From positions 4,974,501 through 5,038,500 of the forward strand of contig NZ_CP034437.1 in the NCBI RefSeq assembly GCF_003952225.1: DNA of 64,000 nt, in the 5' to 3' direction. The notes beneath the pieces were generated by a model. That model saw only the letters and a program-made list of their open reading frames with translations, ran no database searches and was not told the origin of the DNA. Made by a program: the position numbers and the translations under genes. Shown one piece after another: positions 60,983 through 64,000 of this stretch (position 1 is the first letter of the stretch; every line of letters begins with the position of its first letter). The DNA is from Paenibacillus albus. Its GTDB lineage: Bacteria; Bacillota; Bacilli; Paenibacillales; Paenibacillaceae.

Positions 60983-63619
60983 TCATATCACATTTGCCTG
61001 CGAGAGAACCAGTTCTTCGGCAATTTGGAGCGCTTCGCCCAGTTTTGAAGGATCTTTGCCGCCTGCTTGTGCCATATCCGGGCGTCCGCCGCCGCCGCCG
61101 CCGCATGCTGCAGCTGCTTCTTTGACGATTTTCCCTGCGTTGAAGCCTTGCTTCACAAGCTCTGGAGAAACTGCTGCGACAAGGTTAACTTTGTCTTCGG
61201 CAGCAGCACCGAGAATGATTACTGCGCTTGGCAGCTTCACTTTCAGCTCATCCACAATACCGCGAAGCGCGTCCATGGATGGTGCGCTTACTTGTGCAGC
61301 AAGCACGGTTACGCCGTTAACGACCTTTGCCTGAGATTCAAGCGATCCCGCTTCGATCCGGCTAAGCTTGCCTTGCAGCGACTCGTTCTCGCGAGCGAGC
61401 TCTTTCACTTGTGCGTGAAGCGCTTCGATACGCTTAGGCACATCGTTTAAGTTCGTTTTCAACAGCGCTGCTGCTTGCTTCAGCTGATCCAGTTGACCTT
61501 CCATGAACAGGTAGGCGTTACGGCCAGTCACAGCCTCAATCCGACGAACGCCGGAGCCGATGCCGCTCTCGCTCACGAGCTTGAACAGACCGATCTGCGC
61601 AGTGTTCGTAACGTGGCAGCCGCCGCACAGCTCAAGGCTGTAGCCGCCGACTCGAACGACGCGGACAACATCTCCGTATTTCTCGCCGAACAGCGCCATT
61701 GCGCCCATTTCCTTCGCTTCTGCAAGCGACTTGTAGTCGATCTCAAGCGCTGTGCCAAGCCAAATTTGTTGATTGACGCGGCGTTCGATCTCCGTCAGTT
61801 CTTCCGGCGTAATGCTGCCGAAGTGCGAGAAGTCGAAGCGTAGACGGTCAGGCTCAACAAGGGAACCCGCTTGGTTAACATGCTCGCCAAGCACATCTTT
61901 CAGCGCGCGGTGGAGCAAGTGCGTTGCCGTGTGGTTTTTAATCGTATCTTCACGCGTTTGTGTCGATACTGCCGTTTGCACTTGGTCACCGACTTGAACA
62001 GTTCCGCTTGTAACTACTGCGTGGTGTACCGGCTGACCATGAGGCGCTTTTGTCACATTTTCAACGGTGAGAATGAAGCCTTGGCCTGTAATCGTACCAC
62101 TGTCCCCGATTTGACCGCCGCTCTCCGCGTAGAACGTCGTACGGTCAAGAATGACAAGCACGTGACTTCCTTCGGAAGCGGAATCAACAAGAGATTCGCC
62201 GTTAACGATAGCAAGTACCTTTGCGCCTTCAATCGTCAGATCTTGATAACCGACGAATTCGGATTTTGCCGTGAAATCAGCAAGCGGTCCGCCTTGAACA
62301 TTCATGCCGCCAGTATCTTGGCGTGCCGCACGCGCACGAGTACGCTGCTCCTCCATCGAAACATCAAAGCCATCGCGGTCGACAGTCATTCCTTGTTCAG
62401 AAGCGTAGTCTTCCGTCAGGTCGAACGGGAAGCCATACGTGTCATAAAGCTTGAACGCGTCTGGTCCGCTAATTTGCGTAATGCCGTTCGATTTTGCCGT
62501 TTTAACCAAGTCGCCGAGGAGCGTCAGACCATCGGAGAGAGTCTCATGGAAACGCTCTTCTTCCGTACGGATAACCTTCTCGATAAATTCACGTTTCTCG
62601 ACAACTTCTGTGTAATGGCTGCCCATAATCTCGCCTACAACGCTAACGAGCTCGAACAGGAACGGACGATCCACGCCAAGCGTTTTGCCGTAACGAACCG
62701 CGCGGCGGAGCAAGCGGCGGATAACGTAACCGCGGCCTTCATTAGAAGGCATAACGCCATCGCCAACTGCGAATGCCACTGTACGAATATGGTCAGCAAT
62801 GACCTTCAGCGCGATGTCGTTCTCTGCATCCGTGTGGTACGTGACATTTGCGATTTGGCAGGTACGATCAATGATTGGACGGAACAGGTCCGTGTCGAAG
62901 TTGGAATCGACATCTTGCAGAATCGAAGTCAAACGCTCAAGGCCAGCGCCTGTATCGATGTTCTTATTAGGCAGCGGCGTGTAGCTGCCGTCCTTATTAT
63001 GATTATATTGCGAAAATACAAGGTTCCATACTTCGAGGAACCGTTCGTTTTCTCCGCCAGGCCAGCATTCCGGATCACTCAGGTCACCGAAAGCATCGCC
63101 GCGGTCATAGAAGATCTCGGTACAAGGTCCGCAAGGGCCTTCGCCGATGTCCCAGAAGTTCTCTTCCAAGCGGTAAATACGCTCTGCCGGAAGGCCGATC
63201 TTCTCATTCCAATAGCGGAATGCTTCCTCGTCTTCTGGATAAACCGTTACAGACAGACGATCAGGATCGAAGCCAATCCATTGCGGACTCGTAAGGAACT
63301 CCCATGCCCAAGTAATGACCTCTTCTTTGAAATAATCGCCGATCGAGAAGTTGCCAAGCATCTCAAACATCGTCTGGTGACGACGAGTTTTGCCGACATT
63401 CTCGATATCATTGGTACGGATACATTTCTGTGAGTTCGTAATACGCGGGTTGTCTGGAATAACACGGCCGTCAAAATATGGCTTGAGCGGCGCCATGCCT
63501 GCATTAATCCAAAGCAATGAAGGATCATTATGTGGAACTAGAGAAGCGCTTGGCTCAATTTTATGGCCTTTGCTTTCGAAGAAGGAGAGCCATTTCGAAC
63601 GGATTTCACTTGCTTTCAT
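60983..63619 (-). CDS. alaS: alanyl-tRNA synthetase
   Basis: 878 residues, standard length. Class II motifs are near the N-terminus ([30 protein letters not shown]), the editing domain has the zinc ligands [11 protein letters not shown] and CGGCH, and the C-Ala domain ends with [16 protein letters not shown]. It charges tRNA-Ala. The ATG at 63619 is 9 bases after GGGGG; a TTG at 63628 is less likely. Expression is controlled by the T-box leader directly upstream. It is first in the alaS-ireB-ruvX-DUF1292 series. Confidence 0.97.
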   Translation of the reverse strand: MKASEIRSKWLSFFESKGHKIEPSASLVPHNDPSLLWINAGMAPLKPYFDGRVIPDNPRITNSQKCIRTNDIENVGKTRRHQTMFEMLGNFSIGDYFKEEVITWAWEFLTSPQWIGFDPDRLSVTVYPEDEEAFRYWNEKIGLPAERIYRLEENFWDIGEGPCGPCTEIFYDRGDAFGDLSDPECWPGGENERFLEVWNLVFSQYNHNKDGSYTPLPNKNIDTGAGLERLTSILQDVDSNFDTDLFRPIIDRTCQIANVTYHTDAENDIALKVIADHIRTVAFAVGDGVMPSNEGRGYVIRRLLRRAVRYGKTLGVDRPFLFELVSVVGEIMGSHYTEVVEKREFIEKVIRTEEERFHETLSDGLTLLGDLVKTAKSNGITQISGPDAFKLYDTYGFPFDLTEDYASEQGMTVDRDGFDVSMEEQRTRARAARQDTGGMNVQGGPLADFTAKSEFVGYQDLTIEGAKVLAIVNGESLVDSASEGSHVLVILDRTTFYAESGGQIGDSGTITGQGFILTVENVTKAPHGQPVHHAVVTSGTVQVGDQVQTAVSTQTREDTIKNHTATHLLHRALKDVLGEHVNQAGSLVEPDRLRFDFSHFGSITPEELTEIERRVNQQIWLGTALEIDYKSLAEAKEMGAMALFGEKYGDVVRVVRVGGYSLELCGGCHVTNTAQIGLFKLVSESGIGSGVRRIEAVTGRNAYLFMEGQLDQLKQAAALLKTNLNDVPKRIEALHAQVKELARENESLQGKLSRIEAGSLESQAKVVNGVTVLAAQVSAPSMDALRGIVDELKVKLPSAVIILGAAAEDKVNLVAAVSPELVKQGFNAGKIVKEAAAACGGGGGGRPDMAQAGGKDPSKLGEALQIAEELVLSQANVI

Positions 63620-63628
63620 ACTGTTCAA

Positions 63629-63948
63629 CCCCCAAATATAGTAGTAGAAAATAAAAAAAACGCCCCCAAAAAACAGGGACGAATCATTCGCGGTACCACC
63701 CTGGTTATTGCATGCACATTCGCAACTGTCGCGATTAGCGAAGCAATCTCCTTAGTTAGACGTTAACGGGTCCACCCGGTGAAGTTCATTCACTCTCCGA
63801 AACCAGCTTTCAGCCATCCTTCGCCGTTAGAATTCTCACAGCCAACGTGGGCGACTTACGGCGCTCGCGTTGGAATTCTATCTCTGGGCAGCGGTCTATG
63901 ACTTACTTTATGTTTCATCTACGATTTCGATATACAATTGACGTAGTT
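63629..63948 (-). ncRNA. T-box riboswitch leader of alaS
   Basis: The conserved T-box AGGGTGGTACCGCG is at 63689-63702 on the minus strand. The terminator stem CAGGG/CCCTG (63674-63678 and 63699-63703) with six following T overlaps it, so antiterminator and terminator exclude each other. Upstream, a long stem I is visible: TAGAATTCCAACG pairs with CGTTGG...GAATTCTA around an apical region. Uncharged tRNA-Ala should bind and allow read-through. I could not fix the specifier codon with confidence. Confidence 0.95.
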
Positions 63949-63954
63949 GCCATT

Positions 63955-63984
63955 AGTATATCCATAATAAGCACACAATGTCAA
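63955..63984 (-). promoter_or_regulatory. promoter of the alaS T-box transcript
   Basis: On the minus strand TTGACA (plus 63979-63984), 18-base spacer, TATACT (plus 63955-63960). The start of transcription should be near 63948, giving a leader of about 330 bases. Confidence 0.85.
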
Positions 63985-64000
63985 ACCGTCTTCCGCCTAA

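Noticed and set aside
61871..63433. 520-codon plus-strand open frame inside alaS
   Set aside because: No ribosome site and no recognisable domain; it mirrors alaS codon bias.

Overview
The window reads as chromosomal DNA of a spore-forming, motile Firmicute, most likely Paenibacillus or a close relative. Pointers are AGGAGG-type ribosome sites, frequent GTG/TTG starts, a T-box leader before alaS, a YjcZ-type small sporulation protein, YugP- and YkvI-type proteins, an NHL protein with a copper-amine-oxidase-like stalk domain, and the Bacillales order alaS-ireB-ruvX-DUF1292-mltG-trhP1-trhP2. I saw no tRNA, rRNA, CRISPR array, insertion sequence or prophage. The assignment to genus is inference from gene content.

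Layout. 1-1.7 kb: the 5' part of an ArsB-type permease diverging from a YkvI-type membrane protein. 1.7-7.6 kb (minus): glycosyltransferase, yhaO and yhaN, the last with a strikingly GC-rich core. 7.8-9.0 kb (plus): a membrane diguanylate cyclase. 9.2-11.1 kb (minus): queD-queE-queC for 7-cyano-7-deazaguanine. 11.2-15.5 kb: PhzF, EamA transporter, GyrI-like protein, GNAT enzyme, formaldehyde dehydrogenase. 15.7-23.2 kb (minus): a chemosensory cluster of unknown protein, CheW, CheA with two CheW domains, a REC-PAS-GGDEF-EAL protein, and a chemoreceptor. 23.4-30.6 kb (minus): a eukaryotic-type HisA followed by small metabolic and acetyltransferase genes. 31-35.2 kb: HAD phosphatase, RsuA-type pseudouridine synthase, and pyrD, a small alarmone synthetase and a DUF309 gene. 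35.4-42.5 kb: a small membrane protein (plus), then (minus) CHASE2-adenylate cyclase, FecR protein, NHL/stalk protein and L,D-transpeptidase. 42.7-50.6 kb: ferredoxin, dinB, citramalate synthase, redoxin, MFS transporter, JAMM peptidase, DnaQ-like exonuclease, DUF294 protein. 50.7-53.6 kb: ammonium transporter with a GlnR/TnrA-type site, divergent from merR and yugP. 53.7-55.9 kb: a dCache chemoreceptor. 56-64 kb (minus): trhP2, trhP1, mltG, two DUF1292 genes, ruvX, ireB and alaS with its T-box.

Themes. Second-messenger genes are frequent: a diguanylate cyclase, a GGDEF-EAL protein apparently wired to CheA, a CHASE2 adenylate cyclase coupled to FecR, and a (p)ppGpp synthetase. The two least ordinary loci are the chemosensory/c-di-GMP cluster (15.7-23.2 kb) and the CHASE2-cyclase/FecR/NHL operon (37.1-42.5 kb). 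tRNA modification appears twice (queDEC; trhP1/P2 without an adjacent trmR). Gene starts below were moved from the longest open frame wherever a Shine-Dalgarno sequence lies inside it.
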